DNA of 64,000 nt, taken from Streptococcus gallinaceus (GTDB taxonomy: Bacteria; Bacillota; Bacilli; Lactobacillales; Streptococcaceae). The position numbers were made by a program, and so were the translations under genes. Where the stretch lies: contig NZ_JALJXU010000005.1 of NCBI RefSeq assembly GCF_024170225.1, positions 1 to 64,000 of the forward strand, given 5' to 3'. This document shows, piece after piece, positions 55,094-64,000 of this stretch. The notes under the pieces were generated by a model, which worked only from the letters and a program-made list of their open reading frames with translations, was not told the origin of the DNA and ran no database searches. Every line of letters begins with the position of its first letter. The stretch's first letter is position 1.

Positions 55094-56467
55094 ATGTTTC
55101 GTAAAATTTTGATTGCCAACCGTGGTGAAATTGCAGTGCGCATTATTCGTGCTGCTCGGGAATTAGGAATTGCGACGGTGGCGGTTTACTCAGAAGCAGA
55201 CAAGGAAGCCTTGCATACGATTTTGGCGGATGAGGCTATCTGTGTTGGTCCGGCTCGTTCAACAGATTCCTATCTCAATATGCAGCAGATTATTTCTGCA
55301 GCGGTTGTGACAGGGGCGGAAGCCATTCATCCGGGATTTGGTTTCTTGAGTGAAAATTCCAAGTTTGCGACCTTGTGTGAAGAAGTTGGGATTAAATTTA
55401 TCGGACCGTCAGGCAAGGTCATGGACACCATGGGCGACAAGATCAATGCGCGTGCAGAGATGATTGGTGCGGGTGTGCCTGTTATCCCGGGCTCTGATGG
55501 AGAAGTTTATACGGCAGACCAAGCCTTGAAAATCGCTGAAGAGATTGGCTATCCGGTCATGCTGAAAGCTTCTGCGGGTGGTGGAGGAAAGGGAATTCGT
55601 AAGGTAACGGCTCCTGAAGATTTGCGACTAGCCTTCGAGTCCGCTTCACAAGAAGCCCAAGCTGCATTTGGCAATGGGGCTATGTATTTGGAACGAGTTG
55701 TCTATCCTGCACGCCACATTGAGGTGCAGATACTGGCTGACCAGCATGGGCGGGTTATTCACTTGGGAGAGCGCGATTGCTCACTCCAGCGGAATAATCA
55801 AAAGGTTTTGGAAGAAGCACCATCGATTGCGATTGGGCAAACGATGCGAGACAAGATTGGTCAAGCAGCTGTTCGGGCGGCTGAGGCTGTTTCTTATGAA
55901 AATGCTGGGACCATTGAGTTTTTATTGGACGAAGAAAAGGGTGAATTTTACTTCATGGAAATGAATACCCGTGTCCAAGTAGAGCACCCTGTCACCGAAT
56001 TTGTCACGGGAGTGGATATTGTTAAAGAGCAAATCAAAATTGCTGCTGGCGAGAAGTTGAGTGTATCGCAGGAGGATATTGTCATCACAGGACATGCCAT
56101 CGAGTGCCGTATCAACGCGGAGAATCCAGCCTTTAACTTCGCACCTAGTCCGGGTAAGATTAAGGGGTTATTCTTGCCGGCTGGTGGTGTTGGAGTGCGG
56201 GTTGACTCGGCTATGTATACCGGCTATACGATTCCGCCTTTTTATGACTCTATGATTGCCAAGGTCATCGTTCACGGGGAAAATCGCTTTGAAGCCTTGA
56301 TGAAAATGCAACGCGCCCTCTATGAATTGGAAATTGAGGGAGTTACGACCAATGTTGACTTCCAGTGGGAATTGATTTCAGATAAGCGTGTGGTGGCTGG
56401 AGATTATGATACAGCCTACTTGATGGAAGAATTTCTTCCAAATTACCGTAACAAATTAGAAGAATAA
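55094..56467 (+). CDS. accC: Acetyl-CoA carboxylase biotin carboxylase subunit
   Basis: 457 residues. N-terminal [22 protein letters not shown]-grasp with glycine loop [12 protein letters not shown], metal-binding [14 protein letters not shown], and C-terminal YDSMIAKVI. It carboxylates the biotin on AccB. AAAGGAG before ATG 55094. Part of the accBCDA set mixed with fabZ. Confidence 0.97.
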   Translation: MFRKILIANRGEIAVRIIRAARELGIATVAVYSEADKEALHTILADEAICVGPARSTDSYLNMQQIISAAVVTGAEAIHPGFGFLSENSKFATLCEEVGIKFIGPSGKVMDTMGDKINARAEMIGAGVPVIPGSDGEVYTADQALKIAEEIGYPVMLKASAGGGGKGIRKVTAPEDLRLAFESASQEAQAAFGNGAMYLERVVYPARHIEVQILADQHGRVIHLGERDCSLQRNNQKVLEEAPSIAIGQTMRDKIGQAAVRAAEAVSYENAGTIEFLLDEEKGEFYFMEMNTRVQVEHPVTEFVTGVDIVKEQIKIAAGEKLSVSQEDIVITGHAIECRINAENPAFNFAPSPGKIKGLFLPAGGVGVRVDSAMYTGYTIPPFYDSMIAKVIVHGENRFEALMKMQRALYELEIEGVTTNVDFQWELISDKRVVAGDYDTAYLMEEFLPNYRNKLEE

Positions 56468-56477
56468 AGGAGAAATC

Positions 56478-57347
56478 ATGGCCTTGTTTTCGAGAAAGGA
56501 TAAGTATATCCGTATCAATCCGAATCGTTCAACGATCCAAGCTGGTCCGCAAGCAAAGCCAGAAGTACCAGACGAGCTATTTATCAAATGTCCAGGCTGT
56601 AAAAAGACAGTCTACCAAAGGGATTTTGGAGCAGCCAAGGCCTGCCCTGCTTGTAGTTATACCTTCCGTATCTCGGCTTATGAGCGGATGGATTTGATTG
56701 TGGACAAGGATAGCTTTGAGGAGTTATTTACGGGTATCCAGACTAAAAATCCATTGAATTTTCCCGGTTATATGGAAAAATTGCAAGCAACTCAGGAAAA
56801 AACGGGTCTAGATGAAGCTGTTTTGACGGGTCTGGCTAAGATTGATGGACAAAAAGTAGCGATCGGGGTCATGGATGCCAACTTTATCATGGCTTCCATG
56901 GGGACAGTGGTCGGTGAGAAGATTACGCGTCTGTTTGAACTTGCGACCCAAGAGCGACTTCCTGTGGTCTTGTTTACCGCTTCGGGTGGGGCACGCATGC
57001 AGGAAGGGATTATGAGTCTCATGCAGATGGCGAAAATTTCAGCTGCTGTAAAGCAACATTCCGATGCGGGACTCTTTTATCTGACCGTTTTGACCGATCC
57101 GACGACGGGTGGGGTTACAGCTTCTTTTGCTATGGAAGGAGACATCATCTTGGCAGAGCCCCAGACCTTGGTCGGCTTTGCAGGCCGTCGTGTAATTGAA
57201 AATACCGTTCGAGAAAATTTGCCAGATAATTTCCAGAAGGCTGAGTTTTTGTTGGAACACGGCTTTGTGGATGCTATTGTCAAGCGGCAGGAGTTGCGCC
57301 AGACGATTGCTGGTTTATTAAGAATACACGGAGGTGCTTATGAGTGA
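56478..57347 (+). CDS. accD: Acetyl-CoA carboxylase carboxyltransferase beta subunit
   Basis: 289 residues. The N-terminal zinc ribbon is CPGC ... CPAC (about residues 34-57). The crotonase-type carboxyltransferase domain follows ([35 protein letters not shown]). It acts as a heterotetramer with AccA. AAAGGAG before ATG 56478; overlaps accA by 8 bases. Confidence 0.97.
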   Translation: MALFSRKDKYIRINPNRSTIQAGPQAKPEVPDELFIKCPGCKKTVYQRDFGAAKACPACSYTFRISAYERMDLIVDKDSFEELFTGIQTKNPLNFPGYMEKLQATQEKTGLDEAVLTGLAKIDGQKVAIGVMDANFIMASMGTVVGEKITRLFELATQERLPVVLFTASGGARMQEGIMSLMQMAKISAAVKQHSDAGLFYLTVLTDPTTGGVTASFAMEGDIILAEPQTLVGFAGRRVIENTVRENLPDNFQKAEFLLEHGFVDAIVKRQELRQTIAGLLRIHGGAYE

Positions 57348-58110
57348 TATTGTCAATATAATTCGTCAAGCCCGTGATCAGGGGCGTTGGACTGCCTTGG
57401 ATTATGCAGAACATATCTTAGATGACTTTATCGAATTGCACGGAGACCGTCATTTTCGGGATGATGGTGCTGTGGTTGGTGGTGTAGGCCTCCTTGGCGG
57501 TAGTCCGGTGACCGTTGTTGGCATCCAAAAAGGGAAAAATCTACAGGATAATCTCAATCGAAATTTTGGTCAACCGCATCCAGAAGGCTATCGAAAAGCC
57601 TTGCGACTCATGAAGCAGGCTGAAAAATTTGGTCGTCCAGTTATTACTTTTATCAATACAGCCGGTGCCTATCCAGGTGTTGGTGCCGAGGAGCGTGGTC
57701 AGGGAGAAGCCATTGCCCGTAATCTGATGGAAATGAGTGACCTCAAAGTGCCGATTATTGCTATTATTATCGGTGAGGGAGGCTCTGGCGGCGCACTGGC
57801 TCTGGCGGTTGCTGATCGCGTTTGGATGCTGGAACACTCTATTTATGCTGTGTTGAGTCCGGAGGGTTTCGCCTCTATTCTCTGGAAGGATGGCGGTCGA
57901 GCCATGGAAGCAGCCGAGTTGATGAAAATCACTTCTTATGAGTTGTTGAAATTGGATATCGTTGACAAAATTATTCCTGAACATGGTAAATTTGCTCGGG
58001 AAGTTGCCGCAGCGATAAAAGAAGAATTGATTGCCGAATTAGCTCATCTGAAAAACCAGTCAGTAGAGGAGCTGTTGTTGGATCGCTACAAGCGCTTTAG
58101 AAAATATTGA
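57340..58110 (+). CDS. accA: Acetyl-CoA carboxylase carboxyltransferase alpha subunit
   Basis: 256 residues from ATG 57340 ([16 protein letters not shown]), with GGAGGTG just upstream; upstream in-frame codons overlap that site. Conserved [22 protein letters not shown] and [32 protein letters not shown]. Shorter than the E. coli protein (319) as usual in Firmicutes. Last gene of the fab-acc cluster. Confidence 0.97.
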   Translation: MSDIVNIIRQARDQGRWTALDYAEHILDDFIELHGDRHFRDDGAVVGGVGLLGGSPVTVVGIQKGKNLQDNLNRNFGQPHPEGYRKALRLMKQAEKFGRPVITFINTAGAYPGVGAEERGQGEAIARNLMEMSDLKVPIIAIIIGEGGSGGALALAVADRVWMLEHSIYAVLSPEGFASILWKDGGRAMEAAELMKITSYELLKLDIVDKIIPEHGKFAREVAAAIKEELIAELAHLKNQSVEELLLDRYKRFRKY

Positions 58111-58161
58111 TACCCACATCTGAGTTTATAGTTTGAAAGATGGACGCTGGTATCGTGAGGA

Positions 58162-58189
58162 AGTTGGATGGCTGCATCCGGCTTTTTTT
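58162..58189 (+). terminator. Terminator of the fab-acc cluster
   Basis: AGTTGGATG / CATCCGGCT (two G-T pairs), GCTG loop, then six T. Confidence 0.85.
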
Positions 58190-58355
58190 GTTTTTATAAG
58201 CGATGAAAAAATTGTATTGAGCAAGCATTAGCAGATGGTAAAATCGGCTGACATTCTGGTATTTAGCCAACCAGTTCGGTCTTCATTTTTCTATATTTTT
58301 AGATAATAAAAGCCCGAATAGTTCATTTTTATATTCTTAGAATTCAAGAAAACGT
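58190..58355 (+). other. Non-coding region with a promoter-like element and a hairpin
   Basis: TTGAGC ... TGGTAAAAT (-10 at 58239-58244) looks like an extended -10 promoter. Downstream a hairpin GAC-CTGGT ... ACCAG-GTC (58250-58281) is followed by a T-rich stretch. There is no ORF. It may be a small RNA or the distal leader of the pullulanase gene. Confidence 0.3.
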
Positions 58356-58403
58356 TTGCGTCAATGTGTTTGATTTTGTATAATGGTTATGAAAACGATT
58401 TCA
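58349..58403 (+). promoter_or_regulatory. pulA promoter with MalR-like and cre sites
   Basis: TTGCGT (58356-58361), 17 bases, TATAAT (58379-58384). The -35 is overlapped by AAAACGTTTGCG (58349-58360), close to the MalR-type GCAAACGTTTGC. TGAAAACGATTTCA (58390-58403), just after the start, matches the CcpA cre consensus fully. Confidence 0.75.
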
Positions 58404-58426
58404 ACACTATTATTTTGGAGGAATAT

Positions 58427-61400
58427 ATGAAAGGATTCAATCACCAACAAGGGGCACAGCCTGAACGTCGTCAGTACTTTGGTATCCGTAAATTAAAAGT
58501 AGGTGCCGCATCTGTGACTATTGCGACAGCCTTATTTTTAGGGCTAGGAAGTGTGCAAACGCATGTGTTAGCTGAAGAGACAGGGGCAACAACTGAGCTT
58601 GTACAACCAGCTACGACATCGACAGATACACCTGAAACCGTAGCTCCAGCACCGACAGAACAGCCCTCTGTTTCAGTAGAGTCGGTCGTAGAGGAATCTG
58701 TGCCCACCACACAACCCGCAGCAACAAACTCTCCGAATGCGCCAACAGCCGAATCAGTAAAACCAGAGGAAGATGCGGCTCCAGCAACGGCATCTGAGCC
58801 AGTTCCAGCTCAACAAACTAAGGAGAATGAGCCATCTTCTGCCACAACAGAAACACCAACTACAAGCCCTGAAGAGGCAGTAGTTGCCCAACCAAGCGAA
58901 GCAACAACGGCAGATAAAGCAGCTGCTACTCAGCCAGTTGCTACAGCAGCAGAAACGTCAGTAGCAACATCGAAAACAGCAGATCCTATCGCTGAGAATA
59001 CCCTTCGGATGCATTTTAAGACTTTGCCTGATGGAGAGGTGTCATCACTCGGATTATGGACATGGGAAGATGTGGAAACACCTTCAGATAAGGTCGGTAG
59101 TTGGCCAAATGGTGCGACGAGCCTTGCAGCAGCTAAAAAAGATGACTATGGCTACTACCTTGATGTCAAGTTAAAAACAGGAGCGCGCTCGAAAGTAGGC
59201 TTCTTGATTAACAACACCAAGGGCGATAATTTGACAGGTGATAACTTTGTCGAATTGCTCAATCAACAGACCAATGAAGTCTGGGTTGGGGCTAATAAGA
59301 AAGTCTCCTATTATGAGCCGCTTGCAGAAGGCAGTATCCGTATCAATTACTTACGTAGCGATAAAGATTATGCCACAAAATACTTGTGGTTGTGGGGAAG
59401 TGCGGATTCATCGGTTACCAAGCAACAAGGCGACTGGCCAGATGGTGTCAACTTTAAAGGTGTAGGTCAATACGGTGCTTATCTTGATGTCAAACTCGCA
59501 GACTTAAAAGAACTAGGCTTTTTGATTCTGGACGAAAGTAAGACTGGTGATGCTGTCAAGGTGCAACCAAAAGATTACGTATTTAAAGATTTGAAAAACC
59601 ACACGCAACTGTTTGTGCGAGACGATGATCCAACCATCTATACCAATCCCTACTATGTCAACAATGTTCGCATTACAGGTGCTCAACAAGTGAGCCCAAC
59701 GACCATTGAAGCAAGCTTTACAACACTCTCAGATACCGATAAGGAGACCATTTTGAAAAACTTGACTGTGACTTCTAAGGATAAAACAGTACAGCCAATT
59801 ACAGATGTAACAGTAGACGAAAAAGCAAACAAAGTGACCATTACTGGCCAATTCGACCAAGCGTCAGGGCCATTTACCGTCACCTATCAAAAAGATGCTG
59901 TGCAGGCACGCGCAAACTGGCAGTACAAGGACAGTTTATACGCCTATGATGGTGAGCTAGGTGCTCGTGTCAAAGAAGCAGGTGCCAAGGTTGATATGAC
60001 CCTCTGGTCACCGAGTGCGGACGCCGTTTCTGTTGTTCTTTACGACAAACAAGACCAAACTAAAGTAGTTGGTAAGGTCGCTATGACCAAAGGAACCAAG
60101 GGTGAATGGACAACGACGCTATCAGCAACAACTGCTTTAAATATTCCTGATTTCCGTGGCTATTACTACCACTATGAAATTACGCGCGGAGATCAGTCTG
60201 TTCTGGTCTTAGACCCTTATGCGAAGTCATTAGCAGCTTGGAATAGCAGTCTTGCTGATAAAGGACCATCTTACAAGGTGGCTAAAGCCGCTATCGTTGA
60301 TGTGGCAGCGATTGGTGAGCAGAATCTTGGTTTTGCTAATATCAAAGGTTTCACCAAACGTGAAGATGCAGTCATCTATGAAGCGCATGTGCGCGACTTC
60401 ACGTCAGACGAAGCCATTTCAGCTGAACTCAACAATCAGTTCGGAACCTTTGCTTCATTTGTAGAGCGCCTGGATTACTTGAAAGATTTGGGTATCACGC
60501 ATGTGCAGTTGCTCCCAGTCATGAGCTATTACTTCGTCAATGAATTGGCTAATAAAGAACGCTTGTCAACCTACAGCTCAAGCAATACCAACTACAACTG
60601 GGGTTATGACCCACAAAACTACTTTGCCTTGACAGGTATGTACTCAACCGATCCGACAGATCCTGCAAAACGCATTGAAGAGTTTAAAAACTTGGTGAAT
60701 GAAATTCACAAACGTGGTATGGGTGTGATGTTGGATGTGGTGTACAACCACACGGCTAATGTTGATATTTTTGAAAATCTTGAGCCAAACTATTACCATT
60801 TTATGGATGCTGATGGTACTCCTCGGACATCATTTGGTGGTGGCCGCCTTGGAACCACTCACTACATGAGCCGTCGTGTTTTGGTTGATTCGATTAAATA
60901 CTTGGTGGAAAACTACAAGGTTGATGGTTTCCGATTTGACATGATGGGTGACCATGATGCAGCGGCTATTGAAAAAGCCTTCAATGAAGCAAAAGCCATT
61001 AACCCTAAAGTGATTATGTTAGGTGAGGGTTGGGTGACTTACCAAGGCGATGAAAACATGCCTGAGCAACCAGCAGACCAGTCCTGGATGTCCAAGACTG
61101 ATACGGTTGCGTCCTTCTCTGATGACATTCGAAATACCTTGAAATCTGGCTATCCAAATGAAGGCTCACCAGCCTTTATCACAGGTGGAGCGCGTGATGT
61201 GCTTTCTGTCTTTAAGAATATCAAAGCGCAGCCAACCAACTTTACCGCAGATGATCCAGGTGATGTGATTCAGTACATTGCAGCCCATGATAATTTGACC
61301 TTGTTTGACATCATCGCTCAGTCCATCAAAAAAGACCCAGCCCTTGCGGCAAATAATGCTGAAATCCACCGTCGTCTTCGTCTTGGAAACTTGCTGGTCT

Positions 61401-62314
61401 TGACTGCACAAGGAACACCGTTTATCCATTCAGGACAAGAATACGGTCGTACCAAACAGTTCAGAGATCCGGCTTACAAGGGCAAGGTTGCTGATGATAA
61501 GGTACCAAATAAATCACACTTCTTGACTAATGAAGATGGCACACCATTTGAATACCCTTATTTCATTCATGATTCTTATGATTCAACAGATGCCATCAAC
61601 CACTTTGACTGGACAAAAGCAACCAATGCAGAACGTTATCCAGAAAATACCCGCAGCCAAGCCTATACAAAAGGATTGATTGCCTTACGTCGCTCGACAG
61701 ATGCCTTCCGTCTAGGAAGTAAGGATGCGGTCGATGCTTCTGTGACATTGATTACCGTCCCAGGCGAGAATGGTGTTGCTGAAAAAGATTTGGTGATTGG
61801 CTACCAAGTCACTGCAAGCAATGGCGATATCTATGCTGTCTTGGTCAATGCTGACGCCAAGTCAAGAACCATTGCTTTGGGAGATGCTTTCAAAGCCCTT
61901 CTAAAAGGAGAGGTCTTAGCTGATGGCAAAGAAGCAGGTATTACTGCCATTAGCAATCCAGAAGGCGTCCACTTTACGGCTGATGGTATTACCTTAGATG
62001 CCTTGACAGCAACCATTATTCGAGTGGCTAAAATCGCTCCAGCTCCTGCTGATCAGAACGGAAAATCAGCCAAGCCAGCGCCAGTACCAAATGTACCAGC
62101 AGATAAAGACGAGGTTAAAAACGTGACAAACTTGTCGACTGGAAAAGCTGATGATACGGCTGCACCAAAAGCTCAAGCAGAATCCGTACAGCCAACGAAA
62201 CAAGAACAGTCTCTTCCAAGTACAGGTGATAAGAGTAGTACGGCCCTTACAGCTCTTGGAGTCGCAACTCTTCTTGCAGGAATTGGGCTTGTCAAGAAAC
62301 GTCAGGACGATTAG
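58427..62314 (+). CDS. pulA: Cell-wall-anchored pullulanase (SpuA/PulA type)
   Basis: 1295 residues from ATG 58427 with GGAGG upstream. Signal peptide of the YSIRK class (YFGIRKLKVGAASV, 17-30), cleavage near residue 49. A Thr/Glu/Pro/Ala-rich spacer runs to about 190. Two CBM41 alpha-glucan modules start near 194 and 304. An N-terminal GH13 accessory domain and the GH13 barrel follow, with nucleophile D838 (GFRFDMM) and acid/base E867 (LGEGW). LPSTG sorting signal at 1263-1267, hydrophobic stretch and KKRQDD tail. It debranches glycogen and pullulan at the surface; homologues bind host glycogen. Confidence 0.95.
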   Translation: MKGFNHQQGAQPERRQYFGIRKLKVGAASVTIATALFLGLGSVQTHVLAEETGATTELVQPATTSTDTPETVAPAPTEQPSVSVESVVEESVPTTQPAATNSPNAPTAESVKPEEDAAPATASEPVPAQQTKENEPSSATTETPTTSPEEAVVAQPSEATTADKAAATQPVATAAETSVATSKTADPIAENTLRMHFKTLPDGEVSSLGLWTWEDVETPSDKVGSWPNGATSLAAAKKDDYGYYLDVKLKTGARSKVGFLINNTKGDNLTGDNFVELLNQQTNEVWVGANKKVSYYEPLAEGSIRINYLRSDKDYATKYLWLWGSADSSVTKQQGDWPDGVNFKGVGQYGAYLDVKLADLKELGFLILDESKTGDAVKVQPKDYVFKDLKNHTQLFVRDDDPTIYTNPYYVNNVRITGAQQVSPTTIEASFTTLSDTDKETILKNLTVTSKDKTVQPITDVTVDEKANKVTITGQFDQASGPFTVTYQKDAVQARANWQYKDSLYAYDGELGARVKEAGAKVDMTLWSPSADAVSVVLYDKQDQTKVVGKVAMTKGTKGEWTTTLSATTALNIPDFRGYYYHYEITRGDQSVLVLDPYAKSLAAWNSSLADKGPSYKVAKAAIVDVAAIGEQNLGFANIKGFTKREDAVIYEAHVRDFTSDEAISAELNNQFGTFASFVERLDYLKDLGITHVQLLPVMSYYFVNELANKERLSTYSSSNTNYNWGYDPQNYFALTGMYSTDPTDPAKRIEEFKNLVNEIHKRGMGVMLDVVYNHTANVDIFENLEPNYYHFMDADGTPRTSFGGGRLGTTHYMSRRVLVDSIKYLVENYKVDGFRFDMMGDHDAAAIEKAFNEAKAINPKVIMLGEGWVTYQGDENMPEQPADQSWMSKTDTVASFSDDIRNTLKSGYPNEGSPAFITGGARDVLSVFKNIKAQPTNFTADDPGDVIQYIAAHDNLTLFDIIAQSIKKDPALAANNAEIHRRLRLGNLLVLTAQGTPFIHSGQEYGRTKQFRDPAYKGKVADDKVPNKSHFLTNEDGTPFEYPYFIHDSYDSTDAINHFDWTKATNAERYPENTRSQAYTKGLIALRRSTDAFRLGSKDAVDASVTLITVPGENGVAEKDLVIGYQVTASNGDIYAVLVNADAKSRTIALGDAFKALLKGEVLADGKEAGITAISNPEGVHFTADGITLDALTATIIRVAKIAPAPADQNGKSAKPAPVPNVPADKDEVKNVTNLSTGKADDTAAPKAQAESVQPTKQEQSLPSTGDKSSTALTALGVATLLAGIGLVKKRQDD

Positions 62315-62319
62315 TCATT

Positions 62320-62356
62320 ACAAAAAAGATTGAGGTATTCCCTCAATCTTTTTTGT
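62320..62356 (+). terminator. pulA terminator
   Basis: 15-base perfect stem CAAAAAAGATTGAGG / CCTCAATCTTTTTTG, loop TATTC; bidirectional in form. Confidence 0.92.
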
Positions 62357-62452
62357 ATGTGTTTGGAGAGTGGTCAGGCAATCACACTTTTTCTGCATCG
62401 CGATGAAAATGAAAAAAAGTCATAAAAACTTATAAAAATCAAAAAGAAAGGG

Positions 62453-62508
62453 TTTACATTCCAGTTTTTATGGTATATAATATTAGTAAAAATAAAGCAA
62501 ACGTTTGC
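62453..62508 (+). promoter_or_regulatory. PTS gene promoter with perfect MalR-like operator
   Basis: TTTACA (62453-62458), 17 bases, TATAAT (62476-62481). GCAAACGTTTGC (62497-62508) is a perfect 12-base palindrome about 10 bases after the expected start. A LacI-family repressor such as MalR, or CcpA, could act here. Confidence 0.75.
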
Positions 62509-62531
62509 ACAAAACGTAAAAGGAGAAAGAT

Positions 62532-64000
62532 ATGAAAAATATCAAGCAATTGTTCAGCTTCGAATTTTGGCAAAAATTCGGAAAAGCATTGATGGTTGTT
62601 ATCGCGGTAATGCCAGCCGCGGGTCTGATGGTTTCAATTGGGAACTCACTTCCATTGTTGGCCCCATCAAATCATATCTTGGCGCTTGTAGCCAATGTGA
62701 TTGCTCAAATCGGTTGGGGAATTATTGGAAATCTCCACCTACTCTTTGCTCTTGCTATCGGTGGTAGCTGGGCGAAGGATCGTGCTGGAGGAGCCTTTGC
62801 AGCCGGTATTTCCTTTATTTTGCTCAATCTGATTACAGGTAACTTTTTTGGTGTCAATTCTGCAATGGTGGCGGATAAAGAAGCTACCGTTCGGACTGTT
62901 TTTGGGGCAACCATTAAGGTATCCGATTACTTTGTCACTATTTTAGGGCAACCAGCCTTGAATATGGGGGTATTTGTAGGGATTATCGCCGGATTTGTCG
63001 GTGCTACAGCTTACAATAAATACTACAATTACCGTAAACTTCCAGATGCCTTGACTTTCTTTAACGGCAAACGCTTTGTGCCATTTGTTGTTATCTTCCG
63101 TTCAGCGGTTGTGGCGGTTATCCTTTCTATCATCTGGCCAGTTATTCAGTCAGGAATCAATGGCTTTGGTATGTGGATTGCCAGCTCACAAGATACAGCG
63201 CCTATCTTGGCACCCTTCCTCTATGGTACTTTGGAGCGCTTGCTCTTGCCATTCGGCCTTCACCATATGTTGACCATTCCGATGAACTACACTTCCTTGG
63301 GTGGTACCTATGAAATCATGACGGGTGCTCAAGCAGGTACACAAGTATTTGGTCAAGACCCACTCTGGTTGGCATGGGTAACAGACTTGATGAATTTCAA
63401 AGACGCTGGAAATATGACAGCCTATAATGATTTGTTGGCAAATGTCACACCAGCTCGTTTCAAAGTGGGACAAATGATCGGTTCATCAGCTATCTTGATG
63501 GGATTGACCTTGGCGATGTACCGCAATGTTGACCCTGACAAAAAGAAAAAATACAAATCAATGTTTGTTTCTGCAGCAGCTGCCGTCTTCTTGACAGGTG
63601 TTACAGAACCAATCGAATACATGTTTATGTTTGCAGCGATGCCGCTTTACATTGTCTATGCGGTGGTGCAAGGATGTGCCTTTGCAATGGCAGATATCGT
63701 TCACCTTCGTTTGCACTCATTTGGGAATATTGAATTATTGACACGTACACCGATTGCGATTAAAGCCGGTTTGGGAATGGATCTTGTCTTCTTTGTCCTT
63801 GTCTGTCTAGGCTTTGCTGTCGCAATGTACTTTATCGCAGATTTCATGATTAAAAAACTCAACCTGGCAACTACAGGTCGAAATGGTAACTATGATGACG
63901 GTGAAGGTGGAGAAGTTGCAGCAGCTAGCTCAGCAGCAACTGCAGATAGTAACTCACAAGTTGTCCAAATCATTAACCTTCTTGGGGGTCGTGAAAATAT
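62532..64000 (+). CDS. PTS glucose/maltose-type permease, EIICB(A), N-terminal 489 residues (cut by window edge)
   Basis: Open frame from ATG 62532 (AAAGGAG upstream) to the window end. It begins MKNIKQLFSFEFWQKFGKAL and contains the IIC hallmarks of the glucose family: NLHLLFALAIGGSWAK, PFGLHHMLTIPMNY and TGVTEPIEYMFMF. The IIB domain begins near residue 476 (VVQIINLLGGREN). The family includes PtsG, MalT and MalX. Closest in feel to streptococcal PtsG/MalT. Its MalR-like operator and place after pullulanase favour maltose or maltodextrin-linked sugar, but glucose is possible. Confidence 0.85.
   Translation, partial: MKNIKQLFSFEFWQKFGKALMVVIAVMPAAGLMVSIGNSLPLLAPSNHILALVANVIAQIGWGIIGNLHLLFALAIGGSWAKDRAGGAFAAGISFILLNLITGNFFGVNSAMVADKEATVRTVFGATIKVSDYFVTILGQPALNMGVFVGIIAGFVGATAYNKYYNYRKLPDALTFFNGKRFVPFVVIFRSAVVAVILSIIWPVIQSGINGFGMWIASSQDTAPILAPFLYGTLERLLLPFGLHHMLTIPMNYTSLGGTYEIMTGAQAGTQVFGQDPLWLAWVTDLMNFKDAGNMTAYNDLLANVTPARFKVGQMIGSSAILMGLTLAMYRNVDPDKKKKYKSMFVSAAAAVFLTGVTEPIEYMFMFAAMPLYIVYAVVQGCAFAMADIVHLRLHSFGNIELLTRTPIAIKAGLGMDLVFFVLVCLGFAVAMYFIADFMIKKLNLATTGRNGNYDDGEGGEVAAASSAATADSNSQVVQIINLLGGREN

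Noticed and set aside
58611..58980. Repeat array in the pullulanase N-terminal region
   Set aside because: The Thr/Glu/Pro/Ala-rich spacer is compositionally biased but shows no exact unit; it is an ordinary wall-spanning linker.

Overview
The window is low-GC Firmicute chromosome and almost certainly Streptococcus, most like Streptococcus suis. This rests on gene content and order: a complete fabM-fabT-fabH-acpP-fabK-fabD-fabG-fabF-accB-fabZ-accC-accD-accA cluster, FabK as the enoyl reductase, RpoE (delta) with a TTG start, a YSIRK/LPXTG pullulanase, an EndoS-like secreted endoglycosidase and a ScrA/ScrB/ScrR/ScrK sucrose locus. Extended -10 promoters of the TGnTATAAT / TGGTAGAAT kind recur. 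The species call is inference; no database could be searched.

Bases 1 to about 6.8 kb are the right-hand part of a mobile element: a Rha regulator cut by the window edge, many small AT-rich unknown genes, an excisionase-like HTH protein, a DnaD-like replisome organizer, a DnaC/IstB-type helicase loader, an ArpU-like late regulator and the C-terminal remnant of a tyrosine integrase. No structural, terminase or lysis genes follow the late regulator. A GC-rich dyad region around 6.14-6.26 kb looks more like a packaging or cos-type site than a gene. Together this resembles a phage satellite (PICI-like island) or a decayed prophage early module. At the junction to the core genome lie a candidate small RNA (about 6.70-6.78 kb) and a secreted-protein gene broken by one base in an A-tract (7.04-7.39 kb).

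From 7.6 to 30 kb is core genome: trigger factor, the Feo ferrous iron system, rpoE, pyrG with a CTP-sensing type leader, tRNA-Leu, fructose-bisphosphate aldolase, rpmB, an Asp23-family gene with fatty-acid kinase fakA, rpsF-ssb-rpsR behind an S6:S18-type leader, corA, uvrA, a drug-efflux pair, pepP, efp, and a second Asp23-family gene overlapping nusB.

From 30 to 47 kb are carbohydrate and envelope genes: the endoglycosidase (with a cre site), divergent scrBR / scrA plus scrK, manA, secA, acpS-alr, nagA and a solitary aspartokinase. From 47.5 to 58.1 kb is the whole type II fatty acid synthesis cluster with FabT boxes before fabM, fabT and fabK. From 58.4 kb to the end are a cell-wall pullulanase and the start of a glucose/maltose-type PTS permease. 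Both carry MalR-like GCAAACGTTTGC-type sites, suggesting one alpha-glucan utilisation regulon.
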